Positions 1 to 7,021 are shown, counted from the stretch's first letter. The stretch is 20,221 nt of DNA from CAKRJP01 sp963634745 (GCA_963634745.1 CAVHCX010000035.1:1-20221), one strand, 5' to 3'. Program-made: numbers and translations. The notes: a model not told the origin generated them from the sequence alone.

Positions 1-108
1 TTCGAAGGAAGGCGAAGAACGGGCGCTTCTGGCAAAGAAGCTCAGAAAGATGAAGCGAAATCTTACGAAGAGATCCTCGGATTTATCAGTGCAGATGCAG
101 CGGAATAG
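1..108 (+). CDS. C-terminal end of an unidentified gene (partial)
   Basis: Reading in frame from the first base gives 35 residues and a TAG stop at 106-108. The tail is acidic and alanine-rich (ends SADAAE) and its codons look coding (GAA, AAA, GCA, GAT). A second frame is also open here and runs on to about position 180, with a very basic product, so the frame choice is an inference. An A-rich hairpin follows directly, which suits the end of a transcription unit. No family can be recognised from so little sequence. Confidence 0.35.
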   Translation, partial: FEGRRRTGASGKEAQKDEAKSYEEILGFISADAAE

Positions 109-117
109 GAAAAAAAG

Positions 118-159
118 AAAAGTCTCGATTTTATACAAAATGCACAAATTGAGACTTTT
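118..159 (+). terminator. Possible intrinsic terminator, A/T-rich stem
   Basis: The arms 118-131 and 146-159 pair over 14 bp with one G-U wobble and a 14-nt loop. An A-run precedes the stem and four T residues end it. The stem is AT-rich and the T-run short, so it would be a weak or bidirectional terminator for the gene ending at 108. Confidence 0.4.
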
Positions 160-203
160 AAGGTGTAATATAAGGGGAAGTTGACATGCTGATAAATGGA
201 TGC

Positions 204-244
204 GTTTTGGCTTGAAATATCTAAAACTTAAGCCGAAAACGGCT
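204..244 (+). repeat. Two overlapping alternative hairpins in the yccF leader
   Basis: The segment AAGCCGAAAAC at 230-240 can pair with the upstream GTTTTGGCTT at 204-213. Alternatively AGCCG at 231-235 can form a tight hairpin with CGGCT at 240-244 across an AAAA loop. The two structures exclude each other. The rest of 160-319 shows no convincing promoter: a TTGACA at 181-186 has no matching -10. Whether this arrangement is regulatory is not known. Confidence 0.25.
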
Positions 245-319
245 GAAGATATAGATTTTGCATTTGATTAGCTTGTGATCCTTACAGCTTATACAAATAG
301 AGAAAGAAGAGAGTGAATT

Positions 320-679
320 ATGAGATTTCTTGGAAATATATTATGGATTATCTGCGGTGGATTCCTTAGCGGATTGGCATGGATTGCCGCAGGTTGCTTA
401 TGGTGCATAACGATCGTTGGGATACCGATAGGTCTGCAATGTTTTAAATTTGCAGGGCTGTCATTCTGCCCATTTGGGAAAGAAGTTATATATGGTGGCG
501 GTGCGGTTAGTCTGCTTGCCAATATTATCTGGCTGATTATATCCGGAATTCCGATGGCTGTTGGAAATGCCATCGTAGGTGTGATTTTGTGCTGCACGAT
601 TATTGGAATACCATTTGGAAAGCAGTTCTTTAAGATTGCTAAGCTGGCGCTGATGCCTTTTGGAGCGGAGGTTCGGTAA
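320..679 (+). CDS. yccF: YccF-family inner-membrane protein
   Basis: The 119-residue protein is almost wholly hydrophobic and is built from two copies of one unit. Each copy has a long membrane helix followed by a GIPxGxQxFK-like motif and a PFG(K/A)EV ending: GIPIGLQCFKFA then PFGKEV in the first half, GIPFGKQFFKIA then PFGAEV in the second. This duplicated pattern is characteristic of the YccF (DUF307) family of small membrane proteins, whose molecular function is not established. Length fits the family. The start ATG at 320 has only a weak purine-rich site (AAGAAGAGAG) upstream. It appears to be monocistronic. Family assignment is firm and function unknown. Confidence 0.9.
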   Translation: MRFLGNILWIICGGFLSGLAWIAAGCLWCITIVGIPIGLQCFKFAGLSFCPFGKEVIYGGGAVSLLANIIWLIISGIPMAVGNAIVGVILCCTIIGIPFGKQFFKIAKLALMPFGAEVR

Positions 680-687
680 AAATAAAG

Positions 688-731
688 GCATTTGCTCCAT
701 TAAAAACATAGATTTTTTTATGAGCAAATGC
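688..731. terminator. Perfect 10-bp inverted repeat, possible bidirectional terminator
   Basis: GCATTTGCTC (688-697) and GAGCAAATGC (722-731) are perfect inverted copies with a 24-nt AT-rich loop. On the minus strand the stem is followed by CCTTTATTTTTACC, as expected of a terminator for the queuosine operon that ends at 865. On the plus strand it lies 9 nt after the yccF stop but lacks a good T-run. The long loop makes it less than typical. Confidence 0.45.
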
Positions 732-845
732 ACTATTTTAAATGATACGCTGGCGTGGGATGTATCCGGGGACAGGGATTGTAGCAAATGTTTGGATATT
801 GATCCGGATATGCTGTATCATCTGGAAAGCGTTGAGGAAAAATAG
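720..845 (+). CDS. Possible 41-aa cysteine-containing small protein
   Basis: An ATG at 720 opens a 41-codon frame with three cysteines, including a DCSKC motif, an acidic C-terminus and plausible codons. No ribosome binding site is visible in front of it, and the ATG lies in the loop of the 688-731 hairpin, so translation is doubtful. A longer in-frame TTG start at 660 overlaps yccF and also lacks support. It could be a real small protein, a degraded gene end, or chance. Confidence 0.3.
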   Translation: MSKCTILNDTLAWDVSGDRDCSKCLDIDPDMLYHLESVEEK

Positions 846-864
846 CCTGAGGCAAACCAATATA

Positions 865-1557
865 TTACAATGCCGGGTCCTTGACCCCGTTGGCTTCAAA
901 TGCCAGCCTTCTGTCGATACAGGTACCGCATTTCCCGCAGGCATGGTCATGGCCTTCATAGCAGCTCCAGGTTAGTTCGTAGGGGACTTGCAGGCGAAGA
1001 CCTTCTTTTACGACAGCTGCTTTATTCTTTGCAATAAAGGGGGCTTCCACATGGACGCTGTGTCCGCTGCCCTCATAGATGGCTTCATTAATACTGTTAA
1101 AGAAGCTTTCGCTACAGTCCGGATAAGCATTGCCGGCGGCATCATCTTTGTGGGCGCCATAATAAATTACTTGGCAGTTTTTGGACAGTGCGAGACTGGC
1201 TGCCGCAGAAAGAAAGAGTCCGTTTCTGAAAGGTACGTAGGTGGTAACCGGCGTGCCTTTTGTTTCTTTTAGCTGCTTGGCATAGGATTCCTCCGGAATC
1301 TCTTGCGTGGAATGTGAAAGAAGAGAGCAGTTGCTGTCTTTAAAGATTAGGGACAAATCAAGCTCAAGCCCTTTCAAATGATAGTGAGCTAAGATTTTTT
1401 CGGCAGCCTCGATTTCCTTTGCATGTTTCTGTCCGTAAAGAATAGAAAGCGGTATTACGTGCTCTATACCATAGGTTTCGATGGCAAGGGCAAGGCAGGT
1501 GGTACTGTCTACGCCGCCGCTGAAAAGGACCATGGCATTTTTCTTTTCTGAATTCAT
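865..1557 (-). CDS. queC: 7-cyano-7-deazaguanine (preQ0) synthase QueC
   Basis: QueC converts 7-carboxy-7-deazaguanine to preQ0 with ATP and ammonia in queuosine synthesis, in the cytoplasm. The 230-residue protein begins with the ATP-pyrophosphatase P-loop SGGVDS (residues about 13-18). It has the family motifs YVPFRN and YYGAHKDDAAGNAYPDC, and ends with the zinc-binding cluster around WSCYEG...CGKCGTC. Length is normal for QueC. ATG 1557 is preceded by AGGAGG about 7 nt away. It is the third gene of a queT-queF-queC operon, 12 nt after queF. QueD, QueE and the GTP cyclohydrolase are not in this window, so the rest of the pathway must be elsewhere or the operon acts partly in salvage. Confidence 0.96.
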   Translation of the reverse strand: MNSEKKNAMVLFSGGVDSTTCLALAIETYGIEHVIPLSILYGQKHAKEIEAAEKILAHYHLKGLELDLSLIFKDSNCSLLSHSTQEIPEESYAKQLKETKGTPVTTYVPFRNGLFLSAAASLALSKNCQVIYYGAHKDDAAGNAYPDCSESFFNSINEAIYEGSGHSVHVEAPFIAKNKAAVVKEGLRLQVPYELTWSCYEGHDHACGKCGTCIDRRLAFEANGVKDPAL

Positions 1558-1569
1558 GCAAGTATCCTC

Positions 1570-2067
1570 CTAACGATTGTCAATCTTTTCCGGATACATA
1601 TCGTGATGGGTTAGGCGTTCAAAGGCTACCTTCTCCCAAGGGGTATCTTTTTTTCCATAGTTGCAATAGGGATCAATGGAAATACCGCCGCGAGGAGTAA
1701 ATTTTCCCCAGACTTCTATATATTTCGGATCCATCAGGCGAATCAGGTCCTTCATGATAATATTTACGCAGTCTTCATGAAAATCACCGTGATTGCGGAA
1801 ACTGAAAAGATATAGTTTTAAGGACTTGCTTTCTACCATACGTTCTCCGGGAACGTAGGAGATATAAATAGTGGCAAAATCCGGTTGTCCGGTCATGGGG
1901 CAGAGGCTGGTAAATTCCGGACAGTTAAATTTGACAAAATAGTCATTCTCCGGATGCTTGTTCGGGAATGTTTCCAAAACTTCCGGTGCATAATCTGCAC
2001 GGTATACAACTTTTTGATTTCCCAGAAGGCTTACGCCTTCCAGTTCTTTCTCATTTCTTCCGGTCAT
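1570..2067 (-). CDS. queF: NADPH-dependent preQ0 reductase QueF
   Basis: QueF reduces the nitrile of preQ0 to the aminomethyl group of preQ1 using NADPH. The 165-residue protein is the short single-domain (Bacillus-type) form. It shows the catalytic cysteine Cys56 in CPEFTSLCPMTGQPD with Asp63, the QueF signature ESKSLKLY at 79-86, and Glu98 in HGDFHED, all in the expected places. ATG 2067 follows AAAGGAGG at good spacing. It lies 16 nt after queT and 12 nt before queC, so the three are almost certainly co-transcribed and probably under the preQ1 riboswitch. Confidence 0.97.
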   Translation of the reverse strand: MTGRNEKELEGVSLLGNQKVVYRADYAPEVLETFPNKHPENDYFVKFNCPEFTSLCPMTGQPDFATIYISYVPGERMVESKSLKLYLFSFRNHGDFHEDCVNIIMKDLIRLMDPKYIEVWGKFTPRGGISIDPYCNYGKKDTPWEKVAFERLTHHDMYPEKIDNR

Positions 2068-2083
2068 TTCTTTAACTCCTCCT

Positions 2084-2587
2084 TTAACTCCTTAATGCTA
2101 TGGAACTTTCTTTTGAAAATACCCCTTCCAAGACTTTGGAAAGTACTACGCCACATACAGCCGGTAGAGTCTGACCGATGCACAGACTCAGTGCCAGCGC
2201 CGCATAGGGCATATTAACCATAGGTGCCAGCCAGAGAGCTACACCAAGGCCCGGTACTAGTACAATTGGGAAGAAAATCATGAAACGTGGCAGATGGAAG
2301 CGTCTGATCAGTACGATGAGAGCGGTTGTTACGATGCCGACAATACAGCCTCCGACCATGTCTATGATGCCGAAACCTCCAATCATATTTGCGATGAAAT
2401 TAGCGAGACCAAGCGGGATAACCAGGAACGGAAAAAGATAAGAGAGGGCATAAAGGGAAGTCGCAATGCGAATCTGATAAGCCCCGAAAGAAAAGCTCTG
2501 TGTCATAAATAAAATAATAACATAAAGCGCCATTACAATACCGGAAGTAGTAAGCTTCCGGACCTGAGTAAATGTTTCATTTTCCAT
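2084..2587 (-). CDS. queT: Queuosine-precursor transporter QueT
   Basis: QueT is an ECF-type substrate-binding membrane protein for queuosine precursors (probably preQ1 or preQ0) that works with a shared ECF energising module encoded elsewhere. The 167-residue product has about five membrane helices. It carries the family motif near TTSGIVMALYVIILF, an IRIATSLYAL segment, and GLANFIANMIGGFG, typical of QueT. I chose ATG 2587 (protein begins MENETF) because GGAGGTGG lies about 6 nt upstream. A longer frame from 2638 would run through the ribosome binding site. First gene of the operon, downstream of a preQ1 riboswitch, which fits preQ1-type cargo. Confidence 0.93.
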   Translation of the reverse strand: MENETFTQVRKLTTSGIVMALYVIILFMTQSFSFGAYQIRIATSLYALSYLFPFLVIPLGLANFIANMIGGFGIIDMVGGCIVGIVTTALIVLIRRFHLPRFMIFFPIVLVPGLGVALWLAPMVNMPYAALALSLCIGQTLPAVCGVVLSKVLEGVFSKESSIALRS

Positions 2588-2645
2588 GTTTGTCCACCTC
2601 CGAAATAGAATCACAACAACAGTTAATATAGTTTGCATTTGTTGT

Positions 2646-2685
2646 CCCTAGTTTTATTTTGTGACAGGATGGTCTCGAACTGTCA
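2646..2685 (-). promoter_or_regulatory. preQ1-I riboswitch aptamer
   Basis: On the minus strand a 6-bp stem TGACAG (2685-2680) pairs with CTGTCA (2667-2662). The loop starts with TTC and holds a C-rich segment, and the stem is followed by an A-rich tail ending in ACTAGGG. This is the stem, loop and A-rich tail order of the preQ1-I class, lying in the queT leader about 60-100 nt before the start codon. Downstream, ACAACA and TGTTGT could form a second hairpin, but no T-run follows, so whether control is transcriptional or translational cannot be read here. Confidence 0.8.
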
Positions 2686-2713
2686 ATCACATCTGGAAGT
2701 TACAGACTGGTAC

Positions 2714-2742
2714 AGTATAGAACAAAATGGGAGAGATGGCAA
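2714..2742 (-). promoter_or_regulatory. Promoter of the queT-queF-queC operon
   Basis: On the minus strand TTGCCA (2742-2737) is followed by a 17-bp spacer and TATACT (2719-2714). This places transcription start near 2707, about 20 nt before the riboswitch aptamer. Confidence 0.75.
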
Positions 2743-2750
2743 GTTGATTT

Positions 2751-3542
2751 TTAAGGACTACAGTGGAGTATCTTTTCTAAAAATCTTTCCCCGTACTTTT
2801 CTAATTTATGCTCTCCGACACCGGATACTTCCAACATCTCATCCAGTGTCGTCGGGCGCATGGTGCACATGCCTGCAAGAGTCTTGTCCGCAAATACCAT
2901 ATAGGGCGGTATTTTTTCTTCTGATGCAATCTCTCGTCTGAGTTTCCGGAGGCTTTCGAATAATTCGGCATCTTTTTCTGAAAGTTGTGCTGCCACTGCG
3001 CCCTTTTTTCGTTTGCGCTTTTTCTCTTTTGCTTCGGATTCCTTCTCCTTTTCTTTCGGGAGCTTCATGATCAGGGAATCTTCCGCGTTCATAAATGCTT
3101 TTCCTTCCGGGGTTAGACAGATGACCGGATATTGGTCGCCTTTTTCTTCTACATATTCACGGAACTGCAATTCTCTTAAAATCTGTCGTAATCTTGATAC
3201 AGTCCTATCTTTTAATAGGCCATATTCCGGATTTTGATCCAGCTTCTTTCCAAGGATTTTCTGACTCTTTCCACCGTGGACGATGTCAACCACCGTCGAT
3301 GCCCCGTAATTCCAGTCCAGCGCGGCCAGACACCGAAGGAGCGTCTTTGCCTCAAAAGTGCTATCTATTTCTTCAAACTGCGTCTGACAGTTCAGACAGT
3401 TGCCACAATAAGAAGTGGTCTTTTCCCCGAAATAATTTAAAATATACTGCCTTAGACAGTCGGATGTAAAGCAGTAAAATGTCATCTGCTTTAGGCGTTC
3501 CAGATCCCGTTCTTTTACAATTTTTCTGCTTCCCTGATTGCC
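2751..3542 (-). pseudogene. recQ: C-terminal fragment of RecQ DNA helicase (helicase domain missing)
   Basis: The readable frame gives about 263 residues: KERDLERLKQMTFYC, the RecQ zinc cluster (C...C then CGNCLNC), a winged-helix RQC region, a highly charged KEKEKE/KKRKRKK linker, and a C-terminal HRDC domain (PPYMVFADKTLAGMC...LEVSGVGEHKLEKYG). A full RecQ has about 350 more N-terminal residues with the DEAH helicase motor; here an in-frame TGA at 3545-3543 and unrelated sequence lie where these should be. No start with a ribosome binding site was found; the first ATG (3485) removes only 19 codons. The remaining frame has no internal stops, so the truncation may be recent, or the fragment may still be expressed. 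The gene ends directly before the queT promoter. Confidence 0.8.
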
Positions 3543-3740
3543 TCACTCATTTTGTGTTTGCTCCTTATAGCTTGTTTGTTTTTTCATGCTCTTTCAAACT
3601 CAATAGGCTCAGGAGCCAAAAGGAGCAATGATTAAGGGAACACACGAGGGGCGGATGCCTAAAGAATCCAGCTAACCGTCCCAAGTGCTATAAGGATAAA
3701 TATAGCAGTAACACGATATAAAATCAAGGACGTGAAAAAT
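3543..3740. other. Non-coding gap between recQ remnant and the ATPase gene
   Basis: About 200 bp without a supportable gene. It contains a 10-bp inverted pair, TCCTTATAGC at 3562-3571 and GCTATAAGGA at 3687-3696, and a tight palindrome GGCTC-AG-GAGCC at 3606-3617. On the minus strand a 22-codon hydrophobic frame (contains TAIFILIALGTVSWIL) ends near 3661 but has only a TTG start and no clear ribosome binding site. This is the breakpoint where recQ loses its helicase half, so it may be a scar of a deletion or a lost mobile element. Confidence 0.4.
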
Positions 3741-3779
3741 CATTCAAAATGAAACATCATTAAAGTTGCAAAATGAAAC
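3741..3779. promoter_or_regulatory. Two direct operator-like sites upstream of the HTH-ATPase gene
   Basis: CAAAATGAAAC occurs twice, at 3745-3755 and 3769-3779, exactly 24 bp apart. The wider 15-bp site at 3765-3779, GTTGCAAAATGAAAC, is an imperfect dyad. It differs at two positions from the core of the perfect palindrome at 4043-4057 inside the gene. The second copy overlaps the -35 box and spacer of the gene's promoter, so binding there would repress it. Confidence 0.55.
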
Positions 3780-3794
3780 CGTATAGAGTATACT
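3766..3794 (+). promoter_or_regulatory. Promoter of the HTH-ATPase-nuclease gene
   Basis: TTGCAA (3766-3771), a 17-bp spacer and TATACT (3789-3794) give a near-consensus vegetative promoter with a start site near 3800, about 30 nt before the ATG. It overlaps one of the operator-like sites. Confidence 0.7.
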
Positions 3795-3832
3795 ATAAGA
3801 AAATAAAGTGACGAAAAGAAGGCGGTGATCCT

Positions 3833-5761
3833 ATGAAGACAAAATTCCATGAATACCTGACAAAAATCCGTAGGCAGAAAGGATATACCCAGGCACAGAT
3901 GGCAGAGCAGATAGGTGTATCCAGGTCCACTTATACAAATTATGAGGGTGGAAACCGTACGCCGGATTATGAAGTTCTGGAGAGGATCAGTGATGTGTTG
4001 GAATGCTCTATGGATGAATTGTTTGGACGAAGCTTTGGACATGTTACAAAATGTAACATAATCCGGGAGGAAGCTACGCCGTATCATGTGACATTATCAA
4101 AAGAGGCGAAGCAAGAAGAGAAGCCGCGACTTGCCATCGGTGTACAAAGCTACCGCGATTTGCGAACGAAGCAGGCTTATTATGTAGACAAGACCCCCTT
4201 TATCGAAGAATTTTTAGATTCCTGGTATCAGATTACCCTGATCACAAGACCGAGAAGATTTGGCAAGACCCTCAATATGTCTATGCTAGCGGAATTTTTG
4301 GATTGTACGAAGGATTCTGCAGATATCTTTGAGGGGACAAAAGTCTACGCGGGTGGCATGAGATGGGAGATGAACCAGCATCCGGTTGTATTTCTATCCT
4401 TCTTGAATGTCAAAGCAGATTCTCCGGGAGCGCTGATTCAGGCCTTAAAGGATACGGTACGGACAGAGTATGAGCGCTATTATACTTTGCTTGATGATAA
4501 ACGGCTACCAGACTTTCAGAGGGAAGAATTTCAGAGAATATATGAGAGCCTGCGCACCGGAATTGAAGAAACTATCAAGGAAAGTCTTGTGATTCGGTCG
4601 GTCATGATCCTCTGTCAGACCCTCTATCTTTATTATGGCAGAAAGATTTACCTGCTTCTTGACGAGTATGATACGCCCTTTATGTCTGCCAATTCAGGCG
4701 GCTATTATGAAGAGGTCAAAAGTATACTGAATGGGATGCTTTCGACTTCCCTCAAGGGAAACCCCTTCCTTGAAAAAGGTATTCTGAGTGGTATCCAGAG
4801 GGTTGCAAAAGAGAATATTTTCTCTGGTCTTAACAATCTGATGGTCTGTACCGTGCGGGATAAAGAATATGAGGATTGCTTTGGATTTACCGAGGAAGAG
4901 GTGCGGGACCTTCTTGCCTATTGCAAAATGGAATTTTCAGAGGAAGTAAAGAAGATGTATGACGGATACTGTTTCGGAGACAGGCAGGTCTATAATCCCT
5001 GGTCCGTATGTTGTTATGCGGCCCGGCGGAAGATGGAATCTTACTGGGTAAATACCAGTGAGAACAGTATATTGCGGAATGCGATGGAGCTGCAGGGAGA
5101 ATCTTTTCAAAAAGAATATGAGACACTGATTCGGGATGGAGCCATAGAAACCGTGGTGGATTTCTCGATGGCATATTATGAACGGATGGATGCGGCGGCT
5201 TTGTGGGGACTTCTTGTGAATGCGGGGATTGTAACGATCGATGAAGAAATCGATGAAGATTACTATCGGCTTCGGGTCCCGAATCTGGAAGTTTGGAAGG
5301 TGCTTAAAGAGCTGACAGCTTGCCATCTGCAGATTGATGAGAGGCTGCTGGAGAAGATGTTGAATGCACTGAAACGTAATGAAATGGAACTGTTTACGGA
5401 AGAGTATCAGAGAATCCTGAAAGAATTGCCATCCTATCACGATCTGAAGGATGAAAACAGTTATCATATGATGATGCTTGGGATGTGCGCCTTTCTCAGG
5501 AAGGATTATGAGGTGAAGAGTAATCGGGAAAGCGGACTTGGAAGAAGTGATATCTGTCTTTACGCAAAGTGCGACCATTATCCGAATTTTATCTTGGAAT
5601 TTAAGTATACAAAAGATGAAAAAGAAGATTTGTCAGAGCTGGCAGATGAAGCGATCCGGCAGATCAGACAAAAGCAGTATGACGCAGGGATGAAAGGCCG
5701 GGTGCATTATATTGGACTGGCACACTGCGGGAAACAGGTATGTGTGCGATGGATGAGTTGA
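3833..5761 (+). CDS. HTH - AAA-ATPase-like - PD-(D/E)xK nuclease-like fusion protein
   Basis: The 642-residue protein has three parts. Residues 1-65 are an Xre/HTH_3 domain (KGYTQAQMAEQIGVSRSTYTNYE). Residues about 97-400 are an AAA-ATPase_like domain with the atypical Walker A RPRRFGKT (139-146) and Walker B LLLDEYD (about 274-280). The C-terminus has the PD-(D/E)xK pattern of the DUF1703/PDDEXK_9 family: Asp573 in GRSD, then EFK (Glu589, Lys591). These ATPase-nuclease proteins are common in Bacteroidetes and Clostridia and their role is not established; defence or mobile-element functions are only guesses. ATG 3833 follows AAGGCGGTGATC, nearly a full anti-16S match. The gene stands alone, between a broken recQ and a catabolic operon, and ends at a shared terminator. 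The HTH suggests autoregulation through the dyads at 3741-3779 and 4041-4059. Confidence 0.88.
   Translation: MKTKFHEYLTKIRRQKGYTQAQMAEQIGVSRSTYTNYEGGNRTPDYEVLERISDVLECSMDELFGRSFGHVTKCNIIREEATPYHVTLSKEAKQEEKPRLAIGVQSYRDLRTKQAYYVDKTPFIEEFLDSWYQITLITRPRRFGKTLNMSMLAEFLDCTKDSADIFEGTKVYAGGMRWEMNQHPVVFLSFLNVKADSPGALIQALKDTVRTEYERYYTLLDDKRLPDFQREEFQRIYESLRTGIEETIKESLVIRSVMILCQTLYLYYGRKIYLLLDEYDTPFMSANSGGYYEEVKSILNGMLSTSLKGNPFLEKGILSGIQRVAKENIFSGLNNLMVCTVRDKEYEDCFGFTEEEVRDLLAYCKMEFSEEVKKMYDGYCFGDRQVYNPWSVCCYAARRKMESYWVNTSENSILRNAMELQGESFQKEYETLIRDGAIETVVDFSMAYYERMDAAALWGLLVNAGIVTIDEEIDEDYYRLRVPNLEVWKVLKELTACHLQIDERLLEKMLNALKRNEMELFTEEYQRILKELPSYHDLKDENSYHMMMLGMCAFLRKDYEVKSNRESGLGRSDICLYAKCDHYPNFILEFKYTKDEKEDLSELADEAIRQIRQKQYDAGMKGRVHYIGLAHCGKQVCVRWMS
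4041..4059. promoter_or_regulatory. Perfect 19-bp intragenic palindrome, possible operator
   Basis: ATGTTAC (4041-4047), AAAAT, GTAACAT (4053-4059) is a perfect dyad within codons 70-76, exactly at the junction between the HTH domain and the ATPase part. Its core shares the AAAAT centre and GTT/AAC arms with the sites upstream of the promoter. Confidence 0.5.
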
Positions 5762-5834
5762 AATGACGCAAAATACTAACAAAGTATAGGGACTACATTC
5801 ACAGACATTTTGATTTTGACCTATATAAAAAACA

Positions 5835-5872
5835 ACCGGAGCGGGCCCACTTGCCTGCTCCGGTCTTTTTTT
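5835..5872. terminator. Strong bidirectional intrinsic terminator
   Basis: ACCGGAGC (5835-5842) pairs with GCTCCGGT (5857-5864) and the stem extends by four more pairs (one G-U) to a 6-nt loop. It is followed by C and seven T residues on the plus strand. On the minus strand the same stem is followed by TTGTTTTTTAT. It therefore ends both the ATPase gene and the convergent uxaA-kdgK operon. Confidence 0.92.
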
Positions 5873-5907
5873 GTGCTAAAAATGTATGGGGTATTTTTGT
5901 AAAAGAT

Positions 5908-7005
5908 TTATCTTTGTACTCTGGCGCCTGCACCGCCCATGATGGCTTCTACTTCTTTCTTGTTTGCCATGGTGGTATCACCGGGTGTTGTCATTGCAAG
6001 GGCTCCGTGAGCTGCTCCGTAGTTTACTGCAAGTTCTGCATTTCCTGTTGTCATCAGTCCGTAGATGAGTCCTGATGCGAAGGAATCTCCGCCGCCTACA
6101 CGGTCCATGATCTCAAGTCTCTTGTAGTCCTTGGCTTTGTAGATCTCGCCGTCTGCCCAGCAGATGGCACTCCAGTCATTGACAGTTGCTGTCTTGACTT
6201 CGCGCAGGGTAGTAGCAACTGCTTTGAAGTTCGGATAGGTCTTGGCAGCTTCGTTGATCATCTTCTTGTATCCTTCAAGATTCAGTTCTTTTAAGTCCGC
6301 ATCATTTCCCTCGATTTCAAATCCGAGACAAGCAGTGAAATCTTCTTCGTTGCCAATCATGACGTCAACATATTTTGCAATTTCCTTGTTGACTTCCTGA
6401 GCTTTTTCTATTCCACCGATGGCACTCCACATAGATGGACGGTAGTTTAAGTCGTAAGATACGATCGTTCCGTATTTCTTAGCCGTTTTGATGGCTGCCA
6501 GGACCGTCTCGCAAGACTGCTCGGATAGGGCAGCGTAGATTCCGCCGGTATGTAACCAGCGAGCACCCAGTTCGCCGAAGATATAATCAAAATCAAAATC
6601 CTTAGGGCTTGCTTTTGAGATGGCTGTGTTTGCACGATCTGAGCATCCTACAGCTCCGCGAATACCATAACCTCTCTCTGTAAAGTTGATTCCGTTTCTG
6701 CAGATACGTCCGATTCCGTCAGTCTTCATCCATTTGATGAGAGAAGTATCAACGCCTCCCTGGAGGATGAAATCCTCCATCAGCATACCAACTTCGTTGT
6801 CTGCAAAGGCTGTGATTACGCCGGTCTTCAGTCCGAAGCATCTGCGAAGTCCCCGGACTACATTGTATTCTCCGCCGCCTTCCCAGGCACGGAAAGCTCT
6901 TGCGGTACGGATCCTTCCCTCTCCCGGGTCGAGTCTTAACATCACTTCTCCGAGAGAAACCGCATCAAATTTACATTCATTTTCTGGTCTTAAATTTAAA
7001 TCCAT
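5908..7005 (-). CDS. kdgK: 2-keto-3-deoxygluconate kinase (PfkB family)
   Basis: Phosphorylates 2-keto-3-deoxygluconate (KDG) to KDPG with ATP. The 365-residue protein has the PfkB-family N-terminal pattern (VSLGEVMLRLDP, then GGGEYNVVRGL) and the C-terminal ATP/catalytic motif DRVGGGDSFASG with its catalytic Asp. It is longer than the E. coli enzyme (about 310). I chose ATG 7005 (MDLNLRP), with AGGAGG 12 nt upstream overlapping the kdgA stop codon. An in-frame ATG at 7044 lies inside kdgA and has no such site. Last gene of the uxaA-uxaB-kdgA-kdgK operon, 16 nt after kdgA, which supports KDG as substrate over other PfkB sugars. Confidence 0.9.
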   Translation of the reverse strand: MDLNLRPENECKFDAVSLGEVMLRLDPGEGRIRTARAFRAWEGGGEYNVVRGLRRCFGLKTGVITAFADNEVGMLMEDFILQGGVDTSLIKWMKTDGIGRICRNGINFTERGYGIRGAVGCSDRANTAISKASPKDFDFDYIFGELGARWLHTGGIYAALSEQSCETVLAAIKTAKKYGTIVSYDLNYRPSMWSAIGGIEKAQEVNKEIAKYVDVMIGNEEDFTACLGFEIEGNDADLKELNLEGYKKMINEAAKTYPNFKAVATTLREVKTATVNDWSAICWADGEIYKAKDYKRLEIMDRVGGGDSFASGLIYGLMTTGNAELAVNYGAAHGALAMTTPGDTTMANKKEVEAIMGGAGARVQR

Positions 7006-7021
7006 GATTTTATTTATCCTC

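Noticed and set aside
181..186. TTGACA as a -35 box for yccF
   Set aside because: No acceptable -10 hexamer lies 16-18 bp downstream, and another -10-like TATACA at 290-295 has its nearest -35 at 20 bp.
461..787. 108-codon minus-strand frame over yccF
   Set aside because: Shadow of the conserved yccF gene.
3740..4087. 115-codon minus-strand frame across the HTH promoter
   Set aside because: Antisense to the HTH coding region and its promoter; no start signal.
4937..5578. 213-codon open frame on the minus strand inside the ATPase-nuclease gene
   Set aside because: Shadow of a well-supported gene; product is rich in His, Ile and Pro with no recognisable domain.
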